Shown here: positions 35,468-43,130 of the stretch, piece by piece
How positions within the stretch are numbered: position 1 is the stretch's first letter
Layout of the letters: every line of letters starts with the position of its first letter
Assembly (NCBI GenBank): GCA_039794565.1
Contig: JAUQVX010000007.1
Coordinates: forward strand, 59,613-112,470
Direction: 5' to 3'
Origin: Gloeomargarita sp. SRBZ-1_bins_9
GTDB lineage: Bacteria; Cyanobacteriota; Cyanobacteriia; Gloeomargaritales; Gloeomargaritaceae
DNA length: 52,858 bases
The notes under the pieces: generated by a model
Database searches by the model: none
What the model was told of the DNA's origin: nothing
What the model saw: the letters and a program-made list of their open reading frames with translations, nothing else
Position numbers and translations under genes: made by a program

Positions 35468-37315
35468 ATGAAATCGCTCCTTACCATCATCGCCTGGACG
35501 GCAATGCTGCTGGTAACCTCCCCTGTCCGTGCCCAGGAGGGGGGATTACCCCTGGACACCCACGACCCTAGCAACTTTGTCCTGCCGGCGCGGCCGCTCC
35601 CCCGCCATCTTAGCCCGTTTCAACTGCGCACCATGAAGGGGCAATTGGGGGAACTGGTGGAGCGGGTACGCGCTTTGGTCATCACCGCCCAGATGCACAA
35701 TCAGAAAACCCAGGTAGCGGGGGCTATCCAAGCCCTACAGTTTGCCGAAGCGGTGCTGGGTCAATTAGAGGGATGGATGGCCCAAGGTAATACGGAACTA
35801 GCTCGCCAGCAGTGGCTCCAGGCCCAGGACCTGCTCTGGCAGAACTATCCGGCGTTGGTGTCCCCGGCTAAACCGGAGGTGCGGGCCATGTGGCTGGACC
35901 GGGGAGCGATCGTGCAAGCAGGGTCGGCAGCGGGCCTGGCGCGGCTGTTTGACCGGATGCGGGCCGCCGGGGTTAATTTGGTGTTTTTGGAAACGGTGAA
36001 CGCTGGGTATCCCATTTATCCCAGTCGGGTGGCCCCCCAGCAAAATCCCTTGACCCGGGGGTGGGACCCGCTGGCGGCAGCCGTGAGCCTGGCCAAAGAG
36101 CGGCAGATGGAGTTGCACGCCTGGGTCTGGGTGTTGGCCGTGGGCAATCAACGCCACAACCAGCTGGTGGGTCAACCCTGGAACTACTTGGGGCCGGTGC
36201 TGAGTGTTTATCCCGAGTGGGCGAATTTGGACAACCGGGGCCAACCCATTCCCCCCCGGCAGGACAAACCATTTCTCGACCCGGCCCATCCCCAGGCGCG
36301 GGAGTACCTGTTCCGGCTGTTCGAGGAAATCGTCACCCGTTATGACGTGGACGGGTTGCACCTGGACTACATCCGCTATCCGCTTCAAAGTGGCGGGGTG
36401 CATTACGGCTACGGTCTGGCCTCGCAGCGAGCTTACCAGGAGCGTACCGGCATAGACCCCGTGACCCTATCGCCCGGCCATCCCCAGTGGCAGGACTGGA
36501 CGAATTGGCGCACCCAGCAGGTCACGGACTTGGTCACCACCTTAAATCAACGGCTGAAGCAAAAGCGTCCGGATTTGTTGCTGTCGGCGGCAGTGTTTGC
36601 CTATAGCCGGCCCTCCCGGTTGTACCGCTTGCAGCAGGACTGGGAGACCTGGGCCGTGACCGGGGCGGTGGACATGGTGGTGTTGATGTCCTACGCCGAA
36701 GATAGCCGGGGGTTACAAGACCTGCTTAAACCGGCCCGGCCCCTTACAGCACCTGTGCTGTTCTTGCCAGGAATTTCCCTGATGCGGACGACCCCGACGG
36801 CTGTACTCGACCAGGTGCAAACGGCCCGGCACAGCGGTTTGGGACCCGGTTATGCCCTGTTTGCCATGTCCCATTTCCGCGAGTCGCTGCAACCCCTAAT
36901 CCAGCAGCCCATGGTCCCGGTGCCCCACCGCCAACCCTTCCAAACCCTGCTCCAGCGCTATCAGGCCCAACGGGAAGAGTGGTTATTTCTGGTGCAGCAG
37001 GGGCAACTGCAAATTCCCGACTGGCGGGTTTTGCAGGAGGTGGCCACGGCCCTAACCCAATTGGCCCAGCAGCCGACGGCATCCCACTGGCAGGTCGCCC
37101 AGGCAGCCCTTCAGGCCTTGGACCGGGATTTCGATCACTGGCGGGGGGTGCAACCCTGGCAAATCCAAACCTGGCGGGCGCGGTTGAAAAGCCTGACGAA
37201 TTTACTGTTGTACGGGGCGCGGGTACAGTTGGGGCAACCGGCCAGCGCCCTCAGCCAACCCTTGCCGCCGTTGGGACGACCCACCCCTTGGATCCGGATT
37301 TCTGAACAGCCATGA
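35468..37315 (+). CDS. Secreted glycoside hydrolase-like protein (GHL10/YngK family)
   Basis: 615 residues. A signal peptide (1-23, with IIAWTAMLLVTSPVRA) is followed by a helical region (about 40-130) and a TIM-barrel GHL10/DUF187-type domain (about 135-480): VRAMWLDRGAIVQ, the segment GVNLVFLETVNAGYPIYPS, ELHAWVWVLAVGN, FLDPAHPQAREYLFRLFEEI and the catalytic-type strand GLHLDYIRYPLQ. These enzymes cleave glycans such as peptidoglycan-associated polymers or exopolysaccharide; substrate unknown. A C-terminal helical part (about 500-600) is extra. The start at 35468 gives a clean signal peptide. The stop overlaps the peroxiredoxin start by 4 bp. Confidence 0.88.
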   Translation: MKSLLTIIAWTAMLLVTSPVRAQEGGLPLDTHDPSNFVLPARPLPRHLSPFQLRTMKGQLGELVERVRALVITAQMHNQKTQVAGAIQALQFAEAVLGQLEGWMAQGNTELARQQWLQAQDLLWQNYPALVSPAKPEVRAMWLDRGAIVQAGSAAGLARLFDRMRAAGVNLVFLETVNAGYPIYPSRVAPQQNPLTRGWDPLAAAVSLAKERQMELHAWVWVLAVGNQRHNQLVGQPWNYLGPVLSVYPEWANLDNRGQPIPPRQDKPFLDPAHPQAREYLFRLFEEIVTRYDVDGLHLDYIRYPLQSGGVHYGYGLASQRAYQERTGIDPVTLSPGHPQWQDWTNWRTQQVTDLVTTLNQRLKQKRPDLLLSAAVFAYSRPSRLYRLQQDWETWAVTGAVDMVVLMSYAEDSRGLQDLLKPARPLTAPVLFLPGISLMRTTPTAVLDQVQTARHSGLGPGYALFAMSHFRESLQPLIQQPMVPVPHRQPFQTLLQRYQAQREEWLFLVQQGQLQIPDWRVLQEVATALTQLAQQPTASHWQVAQAALQALDRDFDHWRGVQPWQIQTWRARLKSLTNLLLYGARVQLGQPASALSQPLPPLGRPTPWIRISEQP

Positions 37316-37800
37316 GTGCTTTAACCGTCGGTCAGCCAGCTCCTGATTTTTGCCTAGTCAGCGGCGACGGTCAGACAGTGACGCTGGCGCAATTTCGCGG
37401 CCAGTGGGTGGTGCTGTACTTTTACCCGCGCGACCACACCCCCGGTTGCACCAAAGAAGCCTGTGGGTTTCGGGACCGGTATCCGGCCCTGCAGCAGGCC
37501 CAAGCAGTGGTCATCGGCATCAGCACCGACCCACCGGAAAGCCACGCCAAATTCAGTCGGAAATACAACCTACCGTTTTTATTGCTTTCTGACCCGGATG
37601 GGCAAGTCGCGCGCGCCTATGGCAGTTACGGTTCCAAAAAATTCATGGGCCGGACCTACGAGGGTGTGCTGCGGCATACCTTTCTCATTGATCCCCAGGG
37701 GCAAATTGCCCACATCTACCGGCAGGTAAAACCGGAAACCCACGCCCAGCAGGTCTTGCAGGACCTCGCGCGTTTACAACATCCCGAGACCGGCAACTAA
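37312..37800 (+). CDS. Peroxiredoxin, PrxQ/Bcp type
   Basis: Thiol peroxidase that reduces hydrogen peroxide and organic peroxides (162 aa). Peroxidatic Cys46 and resolving Cys51 are spaced by four residues in TPGCTKEACGF, the PrxQ/BCP hallmark; Arg and Thr of the active site are in FYPRDHTPGC and LRHTFLID. The electron donor is thioredoxin in this family. ATG overlaps the upstream glycosidase stop (ATGA), so translation is likely coupled despite unrelated functions. No signal peptide, hence cytoplasmic. Confidence 0.95.
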   Translation: MSALTVGQPAPDFCLVSGDGQTVTLAQFRGQWVVLYFYPRDHTPGCTKEACGFRDRYPALQQAQAVVIGISTDPPESHAKFSRKYNLPFLLLSDPDGQVARAYGSYGSKKFMGRTYEGVLRHTFLIDPQGQIAHIYRQVKPETHAQQVLQDLARLQHPETGN

Positions 37801-37880
37801 AAACTTTCCCAGCCGACGCCGGGAGATGTTAAAAATAATGTGAAGACTTTTGGCGTAATTGGCCAGTTTAGGAGGAGACT

Positions 37881-38960
37881 ATGGCACTGGTTCCCATGCG
37901 TTTGTTGCTCGACCACGCTGCGGAGCACGATTACGGAATTCCGGCATTTAACGTCAACAACATGGAGCAGATTCAGGCCATTATGCAGGCGGCCCACGAA
38001 ACCGACAGCCCAGTGATCTTGCAGGCTTCGCGGGGGGCGCGCAAGTACGCCGGGGAAAATTTCCTGCGGCACCTGGTCCTGGCGGCGGTGGAAACCTATC
38101 CCCACATTCCGGTGGCCATGCATCAGGACCATGGCAACAGCCCAGCAACCTGTTATTCGGCGATTCGCCTGGGCTTTACCAGCGTGATGATGGACGGCTC
38201 GCTACTGGAGGATGCCAAGACCCCGGCCAGCTATGAATACAACGTGGCGGTGACGGCGGAAGTGGTGAAGGTAGCCCATGCGGTCGGCGTGAGCGTGGAA
38301 GGGGAGCTGGGGTGCCTAGGTTCCCTGGAGACCGGCATGGGGGACAAGGAGGATGGCCACGGGGCCGAAGGGGTGCTCTCCCACGACCAACTGCTCACCG
38401 ACCCGGACCAGGCGGTGGATTTTGTGGAAAAGACCGACGTGGATGCGCTGGCGGTGGCCATTGGCACCAGTCACGGGGCCTACAAATTTAGCCGCAAGCC
38501 GGAAGGGGAAATCCTGCGCATGGACCGGATCGAAGAGTTGCACCGGCGTTTGCCCAACACTCACCTGGTGATGCACGGGTCCTCCTCGGTGCCCAAGGAC
38601 CTGATTGACCTGATCAATGCCTACGGTGGGGCCATCCCGGAAACCTACGGCGTGCCGGTGGAAGAAATCCAGCGGGGCATCAAAAACGGGGTACGCAAAG
38701 TCAACATTGATACCGATAACCGCTTGGCGATTACGGCGGCGGTGCGGGAAGCCTTGGCCAAGGCCCCCAAAGAGTTCGACCCGCGCCACTTCCTGAAGCC
38801 CTCGATTGCCTACATGAAGCGGGTGTGCGCCGAGCGCTATCAACAGTTCTGGACGGCGGGTAACGCCAGCAAGATCAAGCAAATGTCCTGCGAGGAATAC
38901 GCCGCCAAGTACGCCAAGGGTGAGTTGAAGGCCGCCACCCGCAAGCTGGTCACGGTGTAG
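37881..38960 (+). CDS. fbaA: Fructose-1,6-bisphosphate aldolase, class II
   Basis: Zinc-dependent aldolase of the Calvin cycle and glycolysis, in cyanobacteria also acting on sedoheptulose-1,7-bisphosphate (359 aa; also called cbbA). Metal ligands are in [10 protein letters not shown], the loop [39 protein letters not shown] and VMHGSSSVP; the C-terminal [10 protein letters not shown]-type segment (VNIDTDNRL) binds phosphate. Strong ribosome site AGGAGGAG 6 bp before the ATG. A good intrinsic terminator follows, so it is probably transcribed alone or with prxQ. Confidence 0.96.
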   Translation: MALVPMRLLLDHAAEHDYGIPAFNVNNMEQIQAIMQAAHETDSPVILQASRGARKYAGENFLRHLVLAAVETYPHIPVAMHQDHGNSPATCYSAIRLGFTSVMMDGSLLEDAKTPASYEYNVAVTAEVVKVAHAVGVSVEGELGCLGSLETGMGDKEDGHGAEGVLSHDQLLTDPDQAVDFVEKTDVDALAVAIGTSHGAYKFSRKPEGEILRMDRIEELHRRLPNTHLVMHGSSSVPKDLIDLINAYGGAIPETYGVPVEEIQRGIKNGVRKVNIDTDNRLAITAAVREALAKAPKEFDPRHFLKPSIAYMKRVCAERYQQFWTAGNASKIKQMSCEEYAAKYAKGELKAATRKLVTV

Positions 38961-38987
38961 CACCTGGCATAGGTGCCCAGTACCTGG

Positions 38988-39017
38988 CCCCTTTCCCCTG
39001 TGGAGAGGGGTCTTTTT
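38988..39017 (+). terminator. Intrinsic terminator after fbaA
   Basis: CCCCTTTCC (38988-38996) pairs with GGAGAGGGG (39002-39010) through a 9-bp stem with one G-T pair and a 5-base loop, followed by TCTTTTT (39011-39017). It ends the fbaA transcript. A further small inverted repeat, GCACCT/AGGTGC (38960-38976), lies between the stop codon and the terminator. Confidence 0.85.
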
Positions 39018-39139
39018 CGGGGGTGATGGGTGACAAAGATTGTTACAAACCCGTTCCTGCCGGTGGGACGGGAGTGAGGGGCTAGGGCTGTCAGGTTTTC
39101 ATTCAGGGCGCTGCATGAAGTGGAGGTGGGTTGGCAGAA

Positions 39140-39812
39140 ATGACCATGGTGGAAGAGCAACTCGGCCAAATGGTGCAGACCGCGTTGTAGGAAGCTTTTC
39201 GGGAACGGGGATACCTGCTGCATATTCTGATGGCGGGTCGCACCCTGATCAACGCCACTTTTCAGGGGAATTTGGCAAAGACCAGCCAGGGATGACTGGT
39301 GACCCGGCACACCCGCGAAATCAACAAGCCTGATATTCCCCTGTCCATTGCGATCTGCGCGGCTTGGAAATGGCTGACTACCAGCAGACGCTCTAGCAGT
39401 TGCAAGGCTTGATCCGAGAGCGACGGCAGCGCTGGGACCCCAGGGGACACACTGCGCTTGGGTGTGCACCACCGAAGACAGTCGCCGTGTCGAACCGCCT
39501 GAGGAGCAGTTGGCGGCCCTACTGGCGCGGGAGCACATTCGGGTGATCGTGGTGATTACCACGGGCGGACCAGGGTTTTCGGGCTACAGGAGCTGCTGCC
39601 CCAGGCGGTTAACCTGTCCGGGTGCGGGCTAGGCGCGAAGGACTGGACGAAGGGATGGTGTTGCCTCGCGGGAGCTGGTGGAACTCACCATGCAGGTGGT
39701 GCCCCGGGGATGTCAACGGGCATTGGCGGCAGGCCAGCAGGTAGACCTGGAGCTGAAAAAAGCCAGTCCCATAGCATTGTCCGGGCGGCAGCCAGTAGTG
39801 CAGCAACAGTAG
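39140..39812 (+). pseudogene. Decayed gene of unknown family
   Basis: Protein-like stretches alternate between the three plus-strand frames, interrupted by stops: MTMVEEQLGQMVQTAL, stop, EAFRERGYLLHILMAGRTL and INATFQG; then CDLRGLEMADYQQTL, stop, QLQGLIRERRQRWDPRG; then VEPPEEQLAALLAREHIRVI followed by VVITTGG; then VFGLQELLPQAVNLSG; then ELVELTMQVVPRGCQRALAA followed by GQQVDLELKKASPIAL. The successive pieces suggest one gene of about 220 codons with at least two stops and three frameshifts. I do not recognise the family. The flanking DNA from 38961 and up to 40021 holds only the fbaA terminator and short fragments. Confidence 0.6.
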
Positions 39813-40021
39813 AGGCAAACCCTTTGCCGTTGTCGGATGCCTAATCGTGCCAAGCCGGTAGCGACGTTTGGGTTGCCCATGGAGCGGGGCTAGTGGGCAG
39901 TTTGGCGACCAAAGCAGGAGCACACTGGAAACAGCCTTCTGCAATTGATTCCGGGACTCGGTGGGGGTATCCATGCCGCGCCAGCAGCCACTCTCTTACA
40001 TTGCGGCTCTGGAGCTGCTGT
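39813..40021. other. Continuation of the decayed region, no gene seen
   Basis: About 210 bp between the pseudogene and the DUF2779 gene. A few residues look protein-like on the plus strand (MPRQQPLSYIAALELLFSQY, starting at 39973), running into the 3' end of the convergent gene, but nothing of gene length is present. It may be part of the same or a neighbouring dead gene. Confidence 0.35.
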
Positions 40022-41518
40022 TTAGCCAGTATCAGAGAGAGCCACACCAACAGCCTTGGTCGGTGTAGCCACCAGGTCCACCAGATGCCGGTGCAGGGCC
40101 ACCATCGCCAACGTATCATGTCGGCAGTAGTCCCGTAGCTCTTGCCAGGTTTGGGCTTGCAGGACAGGGTCGTCGCTGAGAATGGCCGCCTCCCAACGAT
40201 ACTTGGCGATGTCCCCCTGTTGGATAGCCAAGTCCTGGTAACTCAGTTCCGGCACCAGCACAGGTAGGATTTTTTTCAGGGAAGTAGAGCCGCCAAAGGC
40301 CGGGTGATGGTAGTGGTCCCGAAAAATCACCATCTGGTCCCACAGGCGGGCCACCATGCTGGTGAGTTGGGGAGCCAACTCCGGCAGCAGTTCGGCCAAT
40401 TCCTGGAGCACGGATTTTTCGTAACCCTGGTTGTAAACAATGATGGAGCCGGTATCGCCAATGGCCTGCACCAGGGCGCGAGCTAGAGCGGGGCGGGGGT
40501 CATCGCGGTCGGTGTGCAAATAGTCGCAGTGGGTCAGGACGCCCTCGGCTGTCAAAATGTGGCAACTGAATTGAAAGGGCACGCGCTGGTAGGGCCGGGT
40601 GCGGGGGTAACGGGGAATGGCTGGATTGGTGGCCTCAAAGTCAAAAAAGCACAGGGGATAACGTAATTGGTTTAATAACTCCCGAATGCCGTCGTGGTTA
40701 ATCCTAGGTTGTCCCCGCAAATACTGCTGCACAAAAGCCTGCTGAGACTCAGAAAGGGTACTCAGAATCTCCTCCGGCAATTGTTCAATCTGAAAAATGC
40801 CTTTGCTAATTAGGTCTAGGCGTTTTTGTCTATCCAGGCGGGGGATATCAAAAATGGACACTTTGGGCACATCGCGCCAGCAATAGGTTTTGAAACTGCA
40901 GGTGTAGGGCTGGTCGCAGTGGTCGCCAATCGGGTGGTCGGGTTCATTCTCTTGCTGCACAAGGGCCTGGAACTGGGCCAGCCGTTCAGGAATTTGTTGC
41001 ACAAGAGCCTGCACCTCGGCTGTGACATCAACCTGGACAAATAAATTGCTCAAGTCGGGATAAAAACAGTCCTGACTGTTGAGGTGCATCACATATACTC
41101 GCTGTAGGGGAAGGCCATTTTGCTGGACTACATACCACTGGATGGCCAGGTCCTCCACATGCTCATTTTTGACTTTGGTGCTGGATTTGACCTCGATTAT
41201 TTCCCAACCCCCCAGAGCGGTTTGTTGCAGCACATCGCATTTGACGACGATGTTCTCCCAGGCGAAGGTCGCTTCAAACAGACAGGTCACCCTTTGGGCG
41301 AGCAAGTGCTGGGTTTTTTGCTGGCATTGGGTGTTGCCAAAACCCGTGACTAACACACCCCCAGGGAAATACTGACGGGCCATGGCACCCACATCGGTTC
41401 CCTGTTGCCATTGCAGTTTTTGGCTATCGGAAATGGCAGCCTTTTCGGGGGCATGAACATCCAACCAGAGACATTTGGGGCACTGCAAACCCTTGATGTA
41501 GCGGGACTTGGTCAGCAT
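40022..41518 (-). CDS. DUF2779 protein: Cas4-like PD-(D/E)XK nuclease joined to DEDD-type exonuclease
   Basis: 498 residues with two predicted nuclease modules. N-terminal module: Cys13/Cys16 (LQCPKCLWLD), Asp95 (KCDVL), Glu109 and Lys111 (WEIIEVKSST), then Cys201, Cys207 and Cys213 (HCDQPYTCSFKTYC). This is the layout of Cas4/AddB-like nucleases in which four Cys hold a 4Fe-4S cluster. C-terminal DUF2779 module (about 280-490): Asp293/Glu295 in CFFDFEATNPA, VYNQGYEKS (about 361-369), a central Asp394 and Asp468 in DYCRHDTLAMV, as in DEDD exonucleases. Function is not established; the architecture suggests DNA processing. Unlinked to CRISPR here. Divergent from cobQ, 37-bp gap. Confidence 0.85.
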   Translation of the reverse strand: MLTKSRYIKGLQCPKCLWLDVHAPEKAAISDSQKLQWQQGTDVGAMARQYFPGGVLVTGFGNTQCQQKTQHLLAQRVTCLFEATFAWENIVVKCDVLQQTALGGWEIIEVKSSTKVKNEHVEDLAIQWYVVQQNGLPLQRVYVMHLNSQDCFYPDLSNLFVQVDVTAEVQALVQQIPERLAQFQALVQQENEPDHPIGDHCDQPYTCSFKTYCWRDVPKVSIFDIPRLDRQKRLDLISKGIFQIEQLPEEILSTLSESQQAFVQQYLRGQPRINHDGIRELLNQLRYPLCFFDFEATNPAIPRYPRTRPYQRVPFQFSCHILTAEGVLTHCDYLHTDRDDPRPALARALVQAIGDTGSIIVYNQGYEKSVLQELAELLPELAPQLTSMVARLWDQMVIFRDHYHHPAFGGSTSLKKILPVLVPELSYQDLAIQQGDIAKYRWEAAILSDDPVLQAQTWQELRDYCRHDTLAMVALHRHLVDLVATPTKAVGVALSDTG

Positions 41519-41555
41519 GATGGTTAAAGGTCACCGGTAGAAATTCTTCCCTATT

Positions 41556-43019
41556 ATGCCTGCCCTGATGGTGGTCGGTTGCACCTCCAACGCCGGCAAA
41601 TCCCTGCTGGTAACGGCCTTGTGCGGATGGTTGGCTCAACAGGGTTATCGGGTGGCTCCCTTCAAGGGACAGAACATGGCTCTCAACGCCTACGTCACGG
41701 CCGATGGGGGAGAAATCGGCTACGCCCAAGCGGTGCAGGCCTGGGCCGCCGGCATTGAACCCACCACCGCCATGAACCCCATCCTGCTGAAGCCCCAGGG
41801 GGGGATGACCTCCCAGGTGATTATCCGGGGACAGGTGGCCGGTGTGACACGGGCGCAGGATTACTACCGGGATTACTTCCACCGGGGATGGCAGGCCATT
41901 ACGGAGGCGTTGGCGCAGCTGCAGGCCCAGTACGACTACATCGTCTGTGAGGGGGCGGGGTCGCCGGCGGAAATCAACCTGAAGCACCGCGATTTGACCA
42001 ATATGCGGGTGGCCCAGTATCTCCAAGCGAAAACCATCCTGGTGGGGGATATTCACCTGGGTGGTGTGTTTGCCCACTTAGTTGGCACCCTGGCGCTGCT
42101 GGCACCCCAGGAACGGGCGCTCATCAAGGGCCTGGTGATTAACAAGTTCCGGGGGGAGTTATCGCTGCTGGAGCCGGGGCTGGCCTGGCTAGAGCAAACG
42201 ACGGGGATTCCGGTGCTGGGGGTGCTGCCCTGGTTGGATACTCTGTTGCCGGCGGAGGATTCCCTGAGCCTTTTTGCCCCCTGCCAACCCCAGGCGGAAT
42301 TGACCATTGGCATCATTCGGTTGCCCCGCCTGAGCAATTTCACCGACTTTGACCCGCTACTACTGGAGCCAACGGTGCAGGTGAAGTACATCCATAAGCC
42401 CCAGGAGCTAGCCGGGTTGGATGCTGTCATCTTGCCGGGGAGCAAAACCACCCTTGCCGATGGGCAGTGGTTACACCAAACGGGCCTGGCCGAGCAACTC
42501 AAGGACTATCACCGGCAAGGGGGCTGGATATTGGGCATCTGTGGCGGGATGCAAATGCTGGGGCAAAGGGTGGAGGACCCCCTGGGGTTAGAAGGGCCGG
42601 CTTCTGTTTGTCTAGGGTTGAACTTGCTTCCTATCGTCACGGTGATGACCCCCCACAAAATCACCCGCCAACGCCAGGTCCAAGCGCAATATCCGGTGGC
42701 CGGTCTCCCGGTGCGGGGCTATGAGATCCATCAGGGGGTTACGCAGGTGCAGGGGGAGGTGCAGCCCCTGTTGAGCGACCCTGACCTGGGCTACGTGGAT
42801 GCAACGGGCCGGGTGTGGGGTACTTATCTGCATGGGGTTTTGGACAACGGGGCCTGGCGGCGCACCTGGCTGAACCAATTGCGACAACAGCGGGGGTTAG
42901 CGCCCTTGCCCACTGCCGTCCCGGACTTTGCCCACCAGCGCGCTCAGCTGCTGCACACTCTGACCGAAACCGTGGCCGCCCATATCCCCTGGGGGCAATT
43001 GTTAAAGGATTCTGTATGA
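41556..43019 (+). CDS. cobQ: Cobyric acid synthase (glutamine-hydrolysing)
   Basis: Amidates four side chains of adenosyl-cobyrinic acid diamide in cobalamin (in cyanobacteria pseudocobalamin) synthesis (487 aa). The N-terminal P-loop-like dethiobiotin-synthetase fold has MVVGCTSNAGKSLLVTALC and PFKGQNMALNAYVTADGGEIG. The C-terminal amidotransferase domain (from about 250) has the nucleophile in GICGGMQMLGQ and the His in GTYLHGVLDN. No other cobalamin genes are adjacent. Confidence 0.96.
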   Translation: MPALMVVGCTSNAGKSLLVTALCGWLAQQGYRVAPFKGQNMALNAYVTADGGEIGYAQAVQAWAAGIEPTTAMNPILLKPQGGMTSQVIIRGQVAGVTRAQDYYRDYFHRGWQAITEALAQLQAQYDYIVCEGAGSPAEINLKHRDLTNMRVAQYLQAKTILVGDIHLGGVFAHLVGTLALLAPQERALIKGLVINKFRGELSLLEPGLAWLEQTTGIPVLGVLPWLDTLLPAEDSLSLFAPCQPQAELTIGIIRLPRLSNFTDFDPLLLEPTVQVKYIHKPQELAGLDAVILPGSKTTLADGQWLHQTGLAEQLKDYHRQGGWILGICGGMQMLGQRVEDPLGLEGPASVCLGLNLLPIVTVMTPHKITRQRQVQAQYPVAGLPVRGYEIHQGVTQVQGEVQPLLSDPDLGYVDATGRVWGTYLHGVLDNGAWRRTWLNQLRQQRGLAPLPTAVPDFAHQRAQLLHTLTETVAAHIPWGQLLKDSV

Positions 43020-43130
43020 GGGCAGGGCCGATGTGGCTGTGTATGCCAGCAGAGATGACCGTTTGGGTCGCTGCGGCGGTATCCCTGGATCTGTGGCAAA
43101 ATGTTAACGGTTTTGTCCCCGTGGATTTCT

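Noticed and set aside
35356-35574. Longer N-terminus for acetate kinase
   Set aside because: The added 73 residues overlap the divergent glycosidase's signal-peptide region; the family starts at the FILVLNAGSSS strand.
37801-37830. Hairpin after the peroxiredoxin gene as its terminator
   Set aside because: The T-run is on the minus strand side of the hairpin, so it would terminate minus-strand transcription, and there is no minus-strand gene to terminate.
40022-41518. CRISPR-associated Cas4 locus
   Set aside because: No CRISPR repeats and no cas1/cas2-like gene occur in the window; the C-terminal half is a DUF2779 exonuclease module, so it is not called cas4.
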